Assembly: GCA_031555935.1 (NCBI GenBank) | Contig: JAVBTX010000022.1 | Coordinates: 1-64,000, forward strand | Source of the DNA: Roseburia_C sp031555935 | GTDB lineage: Bacteria; Bacillota; Clostridia; Lachnospirales; Lachnospiraceae | DNA: 64,000 bases | Direction: 5' to 3' | Shown: positions 17,141 to 25,523 of the stretch, piece after piece | How positions within the stretch are numbered: the first letter of the stretch is position 1 | Layout: each line of letters begins with the position of its first letter | Position numbers and translations under genes: made by a program | Notes under the pieces: model-generated | What the model saw: the letters and a program-made list of their open reading frames with translations, nothing else | The model's database searches: none | What the model was told of the DNA's origin: nothing

Positions 17141-20100
17141 ATGAATACAACAATTCTGAGAAAAATTTTAATGGCCATTTTTATTCCGATGATAATTACA
17201 GTTCTGATTCTGATTCTGGTGCTGACAAATATTAGCTATAAGCAGGATGCGGCGTTGGCAAGAAATACCTCCAAAGCTTATGCGGAGCAGATTTCACAGT
17301 CCGTTCACGACCGTTTTTTAAGCACGACGGGTATGATGAAGCTGACCGCGGAAAATCTGGCAGATCTTCCATTTGCATCGGCGGAAGCAAAAGAAGTGGC
17401 AGAGCATATGATTATCTCCCTACTGGAGTCACATGATGCTATCTATAGTGCATGGTTTGTCTTTGACGAGGGTGTTTTTGAGGGCGAAGGCCGATACCGC
17501 AAGGATTATATTCCCGGGGCAGACGGACCAGTTGAAATCTTTGACCTAGGTGATGAGGTACTCGACAATCCCGAAGAATCACCTTGGTACAATGTGACAA
17601 GGAACACGGGTGAAATTTATTTTGACAATGTCGATTATTATGACTATGGTATGGGAGATGGTGAATTATATACCGGTACAATCAGCATGCCGATTTCTCT
17701 TAATGGAGAGGTGATTGGCGTGATTGGTATGGATACACTTTATCCGAATATGTTTGATTTGCTTGCAGAGATGCAGGTGAGTGGTGAGCGGAATGTTATG
17801 ATTATCAGCCAGAATGGCGTGGTTTTGTATGAGCCGAGTGAGCAGTTGGTGAACCATGCACTGTCAGAGTATGATTTTTCTGATATGGATAGTATACAGG
17901 CCGCACTTACCGCACGGGAGGTCTATACAACAGAGATGTATTCGCCATTTTTAACAGATGAGGCGTATATCTATATCAATGAAGTGGATGTGGGCAATGC
18001 GGCAGCTCAGCCAGTCTTCTTATATGTGGAAGTGCCAACATCACTGCTTTATCAGGAAGCCCGGTTGTCGACCATAATCATTACCACAGCAATCCTTTTT
18101 TCACTGTTACTAATAACAGCAATCGTCGTATTTAATGTGCGCCGGATGATAATGCCGATAAAAAGTCTGACCAAGGACGCAACAAGGGTGGCGGCCGGTG
18201 AGCTGGAAATTACGTTTGCGGATTATCCGAGTGAAAGCAAAGATGAGATAATTATTTTACATAATGCATTTAAACAGATGCTACATAGTTTGAAAGAGAT
18301 GGAAGCAGAGCGGGAAGCGTTTGCTGCAAATCTGGAACACAAGGTCAAGGAGCGGACGCAGGAATTACGGTTAATGACGCAGGAAGCGGAGGAAGCGAAG
18401 GAACGGGCACTCAATGCGGCTGAGGTCAAGACACAGTTTCTTGCGAATATGTCCCATGAAATACGGACCCCGATGAACGCCATTTTGGGAATGTCAGAGC
18501 TATTGCTTTCCGAGGATTTGAACAACCGGCAGATGCGCTATGTGAAGGATATCAAAATATCCTCTAATGCACTGCTGAATATTATCAATGATATCCTTGA
18601 TTTATCGAAAATAGAGGCTGGCAAGCTGAGTTTGGTTCCGGTTCATTATGATTTCCATATTCTAATTGACAATGTTAATTCAATGCTGAGTTTCATCACC
18701 AAGGATAAAGGCATTGAGTATCGCTTTATGAGCTATGGTGAGATGCCAAGATGTATTTATGGTGATGATGTTCGTTTACGGCAGGTACTTTTGAACATCC
18801 TTGGAAATGCTGTTAAATTTACCAAGGAAGGCTATGTACAGCTTGAAATCATTGTTGGCGATTCGGAAATTGAGTTTGACATTCACGATACGGGCATTGG
18901 AATTCAACCGGAAGCCATAGATTCACTTTTTGATGCATTTGCCCAGACCGATGTAGTCAGAAACCGGACAATAAAAGGAACTGGTCTGGGACTTTCCATT
19001 ACCAAAAATCTAGTCGAAATGATGCAGGGAAAAATATGTGTCGAGAGTGTTTACGGGCAGGGCTCCATTTTCCGAATAACAATTCCTAAAGTCATTGGTG
19101 ATGAAAGCCAGTTAAAGCCGGTAGAGAGCGAAGAAGAGATTCTTTACGCACCAGAGGCGAAAATATTGGTAGTTGATGATAATGAGATTAACTTAAATGT
19201 TGCCTTAGGATTGTTACGTCTGCATGGTATAGTAGCACATAAGGTATTATCGGGAGCAGAAGCGATTGCGACGGTCCAAAAAGAACGATATGACATTGTT
19301 TTCATGGATCATATGATGCCGGAGATGGACGGACTAGAAGCAACGAAGCGAATTCGGGAGCTTGGAGTGGAATTTCAATCAATGCCAATTATTGCCCTGA
19401 GTGCCAATGCGATATCTGGTGCAAAGGAAATGTTTATTGCCGCTGGGCTGGATGATTTTATATCCAAACCAATTGAGAAGATGAAGCTAAACGAAATGTT
19501 GAAAAAATGGCTGCCACAGGAAAAGCAACAGAAGAAGAATGAAGATGCTGCACAAGTAGAAGAAACGGAAGAACCAACAGGATTATGGACACTGCTTGAG
19601 GACATGGAGGAAATAAACCTTGAGCTGGGTCTTAGCAGAGTTGGTGGGCAGAGAGATGTCTATGAGAAGAGTATTTCGCTATTTAGCCGCTCAATTCCAG
19701 TATTCTGCAAGAAGGTAAAAGTTTATCTGGCGGATGGAGATTTGCATAATTATTCAATTGAAGTACATGGCGTCAAAGGCTCCCTCTCAAATATCGGCGC
19801 AATGCGACTTTCCGACCAGGCATATGAGCTGGAAATGGCGGGAAAGATGGGTAACCTGCAATTCTGCCAGGCCAATACGGAACCGCTGATAAAGGAATTG
19901 CAGCTTTTGGAACAAGCGTTTGAAAGCGTTCAGGTGGTTGAACAGCAGAGCCGGGAGCAGGGCAATGAAGCCATGCTAAATGAAAAGTGTCAACTATTAG
20001 TGGAGGCCTTAGATGCGTTTGAACAAGAGCAGGCGGCCGCTATCTTGGATGAACTGCAAGGCTACGATTTTGGCGCAGAGAAAAATGAAATTTTGGTGGA

Positions 20101-20167
20101 AATAAGAAATGCGGTGGATGCCTTTGACTTTGATACAGCAATGGCAGAGACAGAAAAAATAAAATGA
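17141..20167 (+). CDS. Hybrid sensor histidine kinase (sensor-HAMP-kinase-receiver-Hpt)
   Basis: This 1008-residue membrane kinase has an N-terminal membrane segment (about 10-30) and a large extracellular dCache-like sensor. A second membrane segment near 310-330, a HAMP domain and a coiled coil follow. The HisKA box FLANMSHEIRTPMN has phosphoacceptor His439. The ATPase domain ends in GTGLGLSITKNLVEMM. The receiver holds Asp723 in FMDHMMPEMDG. An Hpt-like domain carries His876 in VHGVKGSLSNIG. The C-terminal about 60 residues resemble part of the preceding response regulator. The ATG at 17141 with GAGGTG upstream is preferred over the GTG at 17135. A strong terminator follows. Confidence 0.9.
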   Translation: MNTTILRKILMAIFIPMIITVLILILVLTNISYKQDAALARNTSKAYAEQISQSVHDRFLSTTGMMKLTAENLADLPFASAEAKEVAEHMIISLLESHDAIYSAWFVFDEGVFEGEGRYRKDYIPGADGPVEIFDLGDEVLDNPEESPWYNVTRNTGEIYFDNVDYYDYGMGDGELYTGTISMPISLNGEVIGVIGMDTLYPNMFDLLAEMQVSGERNVMIISQNGVVLYEPSEQLVNHALSEYDFSDMDSIQAALTAREVYTTEMYSPFLTDEAYIYINEVDVGNAAAQPVFLYVEVPTSLLYQEARLSTIIITTAILFSLLLITAIVVFNVRRMIMPIKSLTKDATRVAAGELEITFADYPSESKDEIIILHNAFKQMLHSLKEMEAEREAFAANLEHKVKERTQELRLMTQEAEEAKERALNAAEVKTQFLANMSHEIRTPMNAILGMSELLLSEDLNNRQMRYVKDIKISSNALLNIINDILDLSKIEAGKLSLVPVHYDFHILIDNVNSMLSFITKDKGIEYRFMSYGEMPRCIYGDDVRLRQVLLNILGNAVKFTKEGYVQLEIIVGDSEIEFDIHDTGIGIQPEAIDSLFDAFAQTDVVRNRTIKGTGLGLSITKNLVEMMQGKICVESVYGQGSIFRITIPKVIGDESQLKPVESEEEILYAPEAKILVVDDNEINLNVALGLLRLHGIVAHKVLSGAEAIATVQKERYDIVFMDHMMPEMDGLEATKRIRELGVEFQSMPIIALSANAISGAKEMFIAAGLDDFISKPIEKMKLNEMLKKWLPQEKQQKKNEDAAQVEETEEPTGLWTLLEDMEEINLELGLSRVGGQRDVYEKSISLFSRSIPVFCKKVKVYLADGDLHNYSIEVHGVKGSLSNIGAMRLSDQAYELEMAGKMGNLQFCQANTEPLIKELQLLEQAFESVQVVEQQSREQGNEAMLNEKCQLLVEALDAFEQEQAAAILDELQGYDFGAEKNEILVEIRNAVDAFDFDTAMAETEKIK

Positions 20168-20175
20168 ATTAAATG

Positions 20176-20218
20176 AAAAGCGTACACTTTGATACAACCA
20201 AAGCGTACGCTTTTTTTC
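20176..20218. terminator. Bidirectional terminator between kinase gene and trxA
   Basis: AAAAGCGTAC at 20176-20185 is repeated inverted as GTACGCTTTT at 20205-20214, followed by T residues on the plus strand and by A/T-rich sequence on the minus side. It serves two convergent genes. Confidence 0.85.
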
Positions 20219-20529
20219 TATTTATGAATCATATTCAAAATATCCTGTTTTGGTTTTACGCCAACAGACTGAGCAACAGCTTTACCGTTTTTAAATAAAA
20301 TCAAGGTCGGTATTGACATTACCTTATATTCAATTGCCAGACTCTGCTGTGCATCAACGTCGACCTTAGCGACCTTAACGTCGGTTACTTCCGCAGCAAT
20401 TTCTTCGACGATTGGACCAAGCATTTTACAAGGTGCGCACCAGTCTGCCCAAAAATCAACCAGCACTGGTTGGTCTGAATGTAATACCTCTGCTTCAAAA
20501 TTATCTGCTGTTAAATGTAATGCGCTCAT
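20218..20529 (-). CDS. trxA: Thioredoxin
   Basis: Thioredoxin reduces protein disulfides in the cytoplasm. The 103-residue protein has the normal length and fold markers: VDFWADWCAPCKM with active-site Cys31 and Cys34, then the cis-proline segment SIPTLILFKNG. The active site reads WCAPC instead of the classic WCGPC, a variant that can shift redox potential. AGGAGG precedes the ATG on the minus strand. No thioredoxin reductase gene is adjacent. Confidence 0.95.
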   Translation of the reverse strand: MSALHLTADNFEAEVLHSDQPVLVDFWADWCAPCKMLGPIVEEIAAEVTDVKVAKVDVDAQQSLAIEYKVMSIPTLILFKNGKAVAQSVGVKPKQDILNMIHK

Positions 20530-20654
20530 ATTTATTTCCTCCTTGTCTATATAGCCGTTTCTTATATATTTCCGTTTTTCTTGCTTTTTTATCCGGCATT
20601 TTGTTTTATATACTTATCATAGCCCTTATATTATATCATTTCCGTAACTTAGTC

Positions 20655-20681
20655 ACCAAACAATATTTTTTTCATAATTTA
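20655..20681 (+). promoter_or_regulatory. SigK-type promoter candidate for cotJ
   Basis: An AC at 20655-20656 is followed after 16 bases by CATAATTTA at 20673-20681. This fits the late mother-cell pattern of AC, 16-17 bases, CATAnnnTA. It lies 32 bases before the cotJA start. The assignment rests on consensus recall only. Confidence 0.45.
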
Positions 20682-20713
20682 ATAGTGTAATGAATATAAA
20701 GGAGGACGATTAT

Positions 20714-20920
20714 ATGAATAATTGTGACCGCCAAGGAAAAGCAAAATATAATCCTTGCCCAATTATGTCGCCAGTTGAAGAAGAAGCACTTGCTATGGCC
20801 TATGTTCCGTGGCAGTATTTTCATAATGTATATGATCCGGATAAGGCACTGATGTGCGGAACCATCTTTCCGGAATTGAATCTGCCATTTATGGGAAAGA
20901 GAGGTGCATGCCAGCTATGA
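20714..20920 (+). CDS. cotJA: Spore coat associated protein CotJA
   Basis: CotJA is a small inner-coat protein of endospores made in the mother cell. The 68-residue product has the family pattern AYVPWQYFHNVYDPDKAL followed by GTIFPELNLPFMG. AAGGAGG lies 8 bases before the ATG at 20714. The end of the gene overlaps cotJB, which supports one cotJABC operon. Its presence marks the host as a spore former. Confidence 0.9.
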   Translation: MNNCDRQGKAKYNPCPIMSPVEEEALAMAYVPWQYFHNVYDPDKALMCGTIFPELNLPFMGKRGACQL

Positions 20921-21186
20921 TGAACGTTCCAATGGACCAACGCCAGCTCTTTCAATGGATTAACGAGGTAAGTTTTGCAGTAAATGATATAACCCTGTAT
21001 CTTGATACACATCCAGATGATGAAGAAGCTTTGAATTATTTTAACCATTTTAATGAAATGCGTAAAAAGGCATTGAAAACCTATGAAGAACACTATGGAC
21101 CACTGACAATTGATACGGCATCACCAGCTTGTGGTAAATGGTATTGGGCTACTCAGAAGTGGCCTTGGGAAGGAGGCTGCATTTAA
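20908..21186 (+). CDS. cotJB: Spore coat protein CotJB
   Basis: CotJB accompanies CotJA and CotJC in the spore coat. The product (about 92 residues) reads QLFQWINEVSFAVNDITLYL, then DTHPDDEEAL, YEEHYGPLT and a C-terminal WYWATQKWPWEGGC stretch typical of the family. Starts at 20908 or 20917 are both possible; both overlap the cotJA end. The stop is directly followed by the cotJC ATG, and a GGAAGGAGG in its last codons is the ribosome binding site of cotJC. Confidence 0.88.
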   Translation: MPAMMNVPMDQRQLFQWINEVSFAVNDITLYLDTHPDDEEALNYFNHFNEMRKKALKTYEEHYGPLTIDTASPACGKWYWATQKWPWEGGCI

Positions 21187-21807
21187 ATGTGGAATTATGA
21201 AAAGAGATTACAATTTCCGGTAAACATTACCCAGACAAATCCGCAGATTGCTCAGGTAATCATGAGTCAATACGGCGGCCCAGACGGCGAGTTAAATGCG
21301 TCAATGCGTTATCTTTCACAGCGATATTCGATGCCATACAATGAAGTTGCTGGATTATTGACCGATATTGGTACAGAGGAATTGGCTCATCTTGAAATGG
21401 TGTCAACAATTGTTCACCAACTGACCAGAAATTTAAGTGAAGAAGAATTGAAAATTGCCGGCTTTGATAAATACTATGTAGACCATACACTTGGTGTTTG
21501 GCCACAGGCTGCTGGTGGTGTTCCAAATAACGCCAATCAGTTCCAATCAAAAGGCGATCCAATTACAGATTTATTTGAAGACTTGGCTGCTGAGCAGAAA
21601 GCAAGAACCACCTATGACAATATCCTGCGTCTCGTAAAGGATCAGGAAATCGCTGAACCAATCCGGTTCCTGCGTGCTAGAGAAATTGTCCACTTCCAGC
21701 GCTTCGGTGAGGCACTGCGAATCGTTCAGGATAATTTGAATTCTAAGAATTTCTATGCCTTTAACCCAGCATTTGACAAATGCAATAAAGGCAATAAGTG
21801 CAAATAG
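21187..21807 (+). CDS. cotJC: Spore coat protein CotJC, manganese catalase family
   Basis: CotJC belongs to the dimanganese catalase family and is packed into the spore coat, where it may destroy hydrogen peroxide. The 206-residue protein has the ferritin-like four-helix metal ligands: a Glu in the ELNASMRYLSQRY helix, then TEELAHLEM, AAEQKARTTY and REIVHFQRFGE. The C-terminus ends in a Lys/Cys-rich tail. It is the last gene of cotJABC, and a long inverted repeat follows. Confidence 0.93.
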   Translation: MWNYEKRLQFPVNITQTNPQIAQVIMSQYGGPDGELNASMRYLSQRYSMPYNEVAGLLTDIGTEELAHLEMVSTIVHQLTRNLSEEELKIAGFDKYYVDHTLGVWPQAAGGVPNNANQFQSKGDPITDLFEDLAAEQKARTTYDNILRLVKDQEIAEPIRFLRAREIVHFQRFGEALRIVQDNLNSKNFYAFNPAFDKCNKGNKCK

Positions 21808-21889
21808 TCCCAATAGCGCAAATAACGCAATAGCGCAAGAAAAAGATAAACCAGACATTAGTTGATACTAGATGATATCCCCCCCTATC

Positions 21890-21937
21890 AGATACTGGAT
21901 ATGAAAAAGTTGCTTGGCTTACTCATATCCAGTATCT
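21890..21937. terminator. Bidirectional hairpin between cotJC and the Crp/Fnr gene
   Basis: A perfect 15-base inverted repeat (21890-21904 and 21923-21937, beginning AGATACTGG) with an 18-base loop separates two convergent genes. The flanks are A/T-rich but have no long T run. Confidence 0.65.
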
Positions 21938-21952
21938 TTATATAAAATTGTA

Positions 21953-22633
21953 TTACCCAATTAATTTTAACAACGCCATCTTGTTACTTAACGTAACCGT
22001 CCCACGTGAAAGCTGGACATACCCTTCTTTCGCAAAATATTTAAGCATCCGCGAAACCACTTCCCTGGCACTGCCGAGCAGCTTGGCAATTTCCTCATGA
22101 GTCATGCTCAGTGTGTCAGAGTGAACGCGGGTAGTTTCATCGATTAGAAAAGAAGCTAGCCGCTTATCAAAACTAATAAATAAAATCTGCTGCATAGCCC
22201 ACATAACATCAGAAAAACGCTCGGTGGCCATGCGATAAGTAAAGCATTCCACATAAATATTTTCGGCAGAGAGTGTCGAAAGCACATGTGCGTTCACCAG
22301 AAAAACATCGCAGTCGCTTTGCGCTTCAATGTGAACATCAAACGTAATCGAAGAGAGCACACAAGAAGCCGAAAGTATACAAAGTTCTCCATCATCTAGC
22401 CGATATAGTGTGATTTCCCGCCCTTCATCGGAAAGCATGTAAACCCGCAAAGAACCAGATTTAACAAAAAGCATCCCAAGACAGTCCATATCCCCAGAAT
22501 GCAGTGTCATGCCTTTCTCGTAATGAAAAACTCTGGCATCTTTTGCCAGTAACTGTTGCTGGTTTTTTGTTAATTTATCCCAAAAATCAAGTGCCTGAAT
22601 AAAGGTTAAATAATCATTTTTATCCAACATCAT
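21953..22633 (-). CDS. Crp/Fnr family transcriptional regulator
   Basis: The 227-residue protein has a cyclic-nucleotide-like beta-roll domain (about 20-140; GSLRVYMLSDEGREITLYRL). A dimer helix follows, then a winged helix of the Crp type with the recognition segment HEEIAKLLGSAREVVSRML. No N-terminal cysteine cluster for an iron-sulfur centre is seen, so it is probably not an FNR oxygen sensor. The start at 22633 has AAGGAG 5 bases upstream. It is divergent from feoAB, but control of feoAB is only a possibility. Confidence 0.85.
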   Translation of the reverse strand: MMLDKNDYLTFIQALDFWDKLTKNQQQLLAKDARVFHYEKGMTLHSGDMDCLGMLFVKSGSLRVYMLSDEGREITLYRLDDGELCILSASCVLSSITFDVHIEAQSDCDVFLVNAHVLSTLSAENIYVECFTYRMATERFSDVMWAMQQILFISFDKRLASFLIDETTRVHSDTLSMTHEEIAKLLGSAREVVSRMLKYFAKEGYVQLSRGTVTLSNKMALLKLIG

Positions 22634-22707
22634 AGCATCTCCTTCAATTGTTAATAAAATTATAGTAAAAGATAAGGATGAAAATGACAAGAAGAAAACG
22701 ATTCTAG

Positions 22708-22736
22708 TTGAAGAAAAAAAAAATCTGGGGTAGAAT
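22708..22736 (+). promoter_or_regulatory. Promoter of feoAB
   Basis: TTGAAG at 22708-22713 and TAGAAT at 22731-22736 have a 17-base spacer containing a long A run. It lies 36 bases before feoA. No clear Fur box was recognised. Confidence 0.5.
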
Positions 22737-22772
22737 GAAACAGTGAAATAGATGGAAAAGAGGAGAAAATAA

Positions 22773-23009
22773 ATGACGTTAGATGAATTACCGATTGGTG
22801 AACAAGCAGTAATAACGAGTGTTGGCGGAGAAGGTATTCTGCGCTTACGCCTTCTTGATATGGGACTGATACCAAAAACAAAAGTAAGGATGCAAAAAAT
22901 GGCACCAATGGGGGACCCAATCGAAATATCGATTCGTGGCTACCAGCTAACCATCCGAAAGGAAGATGCAGGGAAGATAGAAGTAGAAAGAGAGGACAGT
23001 ACCAGATGA
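22773..23009 (+). CDS. feoA: Ferrous iron transport protein A
   Basis: FeoA is a small SH3-like cytoplasmic partner of the FeoB ferrous iron transporter. The 78-residue product contains the family pattern LRLLDMGLIPKTKVRMQK followed by DPIEISIRGYQLTIRKEDA. AGGAG precedes the ATG. Its TGA overlaps the feoB ATG, so the pair is translationally coupled. Confidence 0.94.
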   Translation: MTLDELPIGEQAVITSVGGEGILRLRLLDMGLIPKTKVRMQKMAPMGDPIEISIRGYQLTIRKEDAGKIEVEREDSTR

Positions 23010-25009
23010 TTTTTGCCTTAGTAGGAAATCAAAATTGTGGAAAAACAACACTGTTCAATCAGCTGACTGGCTCAAATCAGCATGTTGGTAACTTCCCAGG
23101 GGTCACAGTAGATCAGAAAATGGGGGAGATACGGGCCAGAAAAAACTACTCAGTCGTGGATTTGCCGGGAATATATTCATTGCGTCCATATTCCAGCGAA
23201 GAGATTGTAACGAGAGACTTTATTTTAAATGAAAAGCCAGATGCAATTATCAATATCATAGATGCAACCAATGTTGAACGCAATCTTTATTTAACACTGC
23301 AATTATTAGAGATGCATATACCAATGGTATTGGCCTTGAATATGATGGATGAGGTGCGTAATAACGGCGGTTCCATTGATTTTAAACAGATGTCAAAGCA
23401 GTTAGGAATCCCAGTTGTGCCAATTAGTGCAGTGAAGGGCGAGGGAATCGAGGACTTAATTGAAAATGTGGTCCAAACCGCGAAACAGAAACGCTATCCG
23501 CTAGTGACCGACTTCTGTGAACAAGGTCCGGTACACCGTTGCATTCATGCCGTATCACATCAGGTCGAAGACCATGCCGAGCGGATTGGAATGTCACCCC
23601 GGTTTGCGGCCACCAAAATTGTTGAACAGGACAGTGATATCATCAGCCGCTTGGAATTAAGCCGCAACGAGCTGGACATGATGGAGCATAGTGTCGAGGA
23701 AATGGAAACTGACCATAAGATGGACCGGAATGCGGCGATGGCCGATATGCGCTATGCTTTTATTGAAAAAGTCTGTTCGAAGACCGTAACACATTGCGAA
23801 GAGAGCAAAGAACATCGACGCAGTGTCCAAATCGACAATATTTTAACCAATAAGTTTTTGGCGATTCCAATGTTCTTGCTAATTATGATGCTGATATTTT
23901 ATTTGACCTTTGGCGTCTTTGGTGCCATCTTTAGTGATTGGCTGACGATGGGAATCGATGCATTGACGGAGCTTGTTGATAGAGGTTTGACTGCCTACGG
24001 AATTAATCCAGTCGTACATAGTCTGGTGATTGACGGAGTATTTGCCGGGGTCGGAAGCGTACTGAGCTTTTTGCCAATTATTGTGGTGTTATTTTTCTTC
24101 CTGTCGATGTTAGAGGATTCCGGTTATATGGCGAGGGTAGCATTTGTAATGGATAAGCTGCTGCGAAAAATCGGCTTATCTGGCCGAAGCTTTGTGCCAA
24201 TGCTAGTCGGTTTTGGCTGTAGTGTTCCGGCCGTAATGGCAACTAGAACCTTAGCCTCCGAGCGTGACCGGAAAATGACAATCATGCTGGTGCCATTTAT
24301 CAGTTGTTCAGCGAAGATACCAATTTATGCCATCTTTACCGCTGCTTTTTTTCCGAAATATCCAGTGCTGATAATGACCGGATTGTATTTTGGCGGAATC
24401 GTTGTGGCAATATTGTTCGCCTTAATTTGTAAACATACAGCATTTCGTGGCAAGCCAATGCCGTTTGTGATGGAGCTGCCAAATTATCGCCTGCCATCAA
24501 TGAAGAGTGTTTTGCTATTGATGTGGGATAAGGCAAAGGATTTTTTGCAAAGAGCATTTACCGTTATCTTTATTGCAACAATCATCATCTGGTTCTTGCA
24601 GACCTTTGATGGTCGTTTTAATGTCGTCGAAGATAGTGGGCAGAGCTTGCTGGCGATGATTGGGAAATGGATTTCGCCGGTATTTGCACCACTTGGTTTT
24701 GGTGACTGGCGGATATCAACGGCCTTGATTACCGGATTTAGCGCCAAAGAGGCAGTGGTAAGTACAATGAGTGTCCTAATGGGAACAACGCTTACCGGTA
24801 TCAGTGACACCTTGAGCGCAGTATTTACGACTCAGACAGCAATCAGCTTCTTAGTCTTTACGTTGTTGTACACCCCATGCGTAGCAGCAGTTGCATCCAT
24901 CAAACGCGAGTTGAATTCCGGCTGGAAGGCCTTTGGGCTAGTCATTATGCAGTGTGTCATTGCCTGGCTCATGGCATTTGTGGTATACCGGATTGGGATG
25001 TTGTTTTAG
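23006..25009 (+). CDS. feoB: Ferrous iron transporter FeoB
   Basis: FeoB imports Fe(II) across the cytoplasmic membrane. The 667-residue protein has an N-terminal GTPase with GNQNCGKTT (residues 7-15), FPGVTVD, DLPG and NMMD motifs, a helical GDI-like spacer, and a membrane part with two Gate regions. Gate segments include the GFGCSVPAVMATRTL stretch and YTPCVAAVASIKRE near the end. The length is normal for a Firmicute FeoB. It overlaps feoA by 4 bases and is followed by a small Cys-rich gene. Confidence 0.96.
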   Translation: MIFALVGNQNCGKTTLFNQLTGSNQHVGNFPGVTVDQKMGEIRARKNYSVVDLPGIYSLRPYSSEEIVTRDFILNEKPDAIINIIDATNVERNLYLTLQLLEMHIPMVLALNMMDEVRNNGGSIDFKQMSKQLGIPVVPISAVKGEGIEDLIENVVQTAKQKRYPLVTDFCEQGPVHRCIHAVSHQVEDHAERIGMSPRFAATKIVEQDSDIISRLELSRNELDMMEHSVEEMETDHKMDRNAAMADMRYAFIEKVCSKTVTHCEESKEHRRSVQIDNILTNKFLAIPMFLLIMMLIFYLTFGVFGAIFSDWLTMGIDALTELVDRGLTAYGINPVVHSLVIDGVFAGVGSVLSFLPIIVVLFFFLSMLEDSGYMARVAFVMDKLLRKIGLSGRSFVPMLVGFGCSVPAVMATRTLASERDRKMTIMLVPFISCSAKIPIYAIFTAAFFPKYPVLIMTGLYFGGIVVAILFALICKHTAFRGKPMPFVMELPNYRLPSMKSVLLLMWDKAKDFLQRAFTVIFIATIIIWFLQTFDGRFNVVEDSGQSLLAMIGKWISPVFAPLGFGDWRISTALITGFSAKEAVVSTMSVLMGTTLTGISDTLSAVFTTQTAISFLVFTLLYTPCVAAVASIKRELNSGWKAFGLVIMQCVIAWLMAFVVYRIGMLF

Positions 25010-25039
25010 AGAAATATTTAGGGGAAAAGAGAGGTAGAT

Positions 25040-25210
25040 ATGGGTTTAGGGGATTATGCCATCTTGACCGGTTTGGCAATATGGCTGATTATTGTAGTGC
25101 GGTTTATTTGGCGCAGAAAGAAACAAGGCGGCTGTATTGGCTGCTCTGGTGAAAACTGTACGGTTGATAAATGTGAGGACTGTAAAAATCAAAAGAAACA
25201 TAACAAGTAA
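25040..25210 (+). CDS. FeoB-associated Cys-rich membrane protein
   Basis: This 56-residue gene starts at 25040 with GAGAGGTAG just upstream. The product has one membrane helix (about residues 6-24, AILTGLAIWLIIVVRF) followed by a basic stop and a cytoplasmic tail with CIGCSGENC and CEDCK. This architecture is the FeoB-associated Cys-rich family, probably helping Fe(II) transfer at the membrane. It lies 30 bases after feoB, before a hairpin terminator. Confidence 0.85.
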   Translation: MGLGDYAILTGLAIWLIIVVRFIWRRKKQGGCIGCSGENCTVDKCEDCKNQKKHNK

Positions 25211-25217
25211 TAAGCTG

Positions 25218-25252
25218 AGGCATTGGAACATGGCATCGTTCTGATGCCTTTC
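25218..25252 (+). terminator. Terminator of the feo operon
   Basis: AGGCATTGGAAC at 25218-25229 pairs with GTTCTGATGCCT at 25238-25249 (two G-U pairs, 8-base loop), followed by TTTCC. Confidence 0.7.
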
Positions 25253-25261
25253 CTATTGGAA

Positions 25262-25283
25262 ATATAACAACCGATTGACATGT
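25262..25283. promoter_or_regulatory. Upstream auxiliary operator of the sucrose operon
   Basis: The 22-base site has the core CAACCGATTGACA and matches the perfect palindrome at 25393-25414 in 18 of 22 positions by eye. The centres are 131 bases apart. This suggests a second binding site for the operon's LacI-type repressor, possibly for DNA looping. Confidence 0.6.
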
Positions 25284-25392
25284 GTGGCGCTTATATTTTT
25301 GGCTGAAACGAGCTAGTATTTTTAGAAAAAACCTTTGAAAACAAAATTATTACTAAAAACAGGGATGCAAAATTGTTGAAATGTACAAAATC

Positions 25393-25414
25393 ATATGTCA
25401 ACCGGTTGACATAT
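25393..25414. promoter_or_regulatory. Main LacI-type operator of the sucrose operon
   Basis: A perfect 22-base palindrome with core TGTCAACCGGTTGACA and central CG-containing symmetry, typical of LacI/GalR operators. It covers the -35 hexamer of the operon promoter, so a bound repressor would block RNA polymerase. The cognate regulator is probably the lacI-type gene at 31894. Confidence 0.75.
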
Positions 25415-25434
25415 ATAATTTCAGGTGTTATAGT
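25406..25434 (+). promoter_or_regulatory. Promoter of the sucrose operon
   Basis: TTGACA at 25406-25411 and TATAGT at 25429-25434 are spaced by 17 bases. The -35 is the right half of the palindromic operator. The gene-free stretch 25211-25523 holds the feo terminator, both operators, this promoter and a leader of about 80 bases; no small ORF was convincing there. Confidence 0.8.
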
Positions 25435-25523
25435 ATGCTTGTAAGGAACAAACAACGTTGTGTAAGGGTTTATCGGAAGAGGGAACGTAACAGTCAATTT
25501 AAAACCAAAGTGGAGGAAAAACA

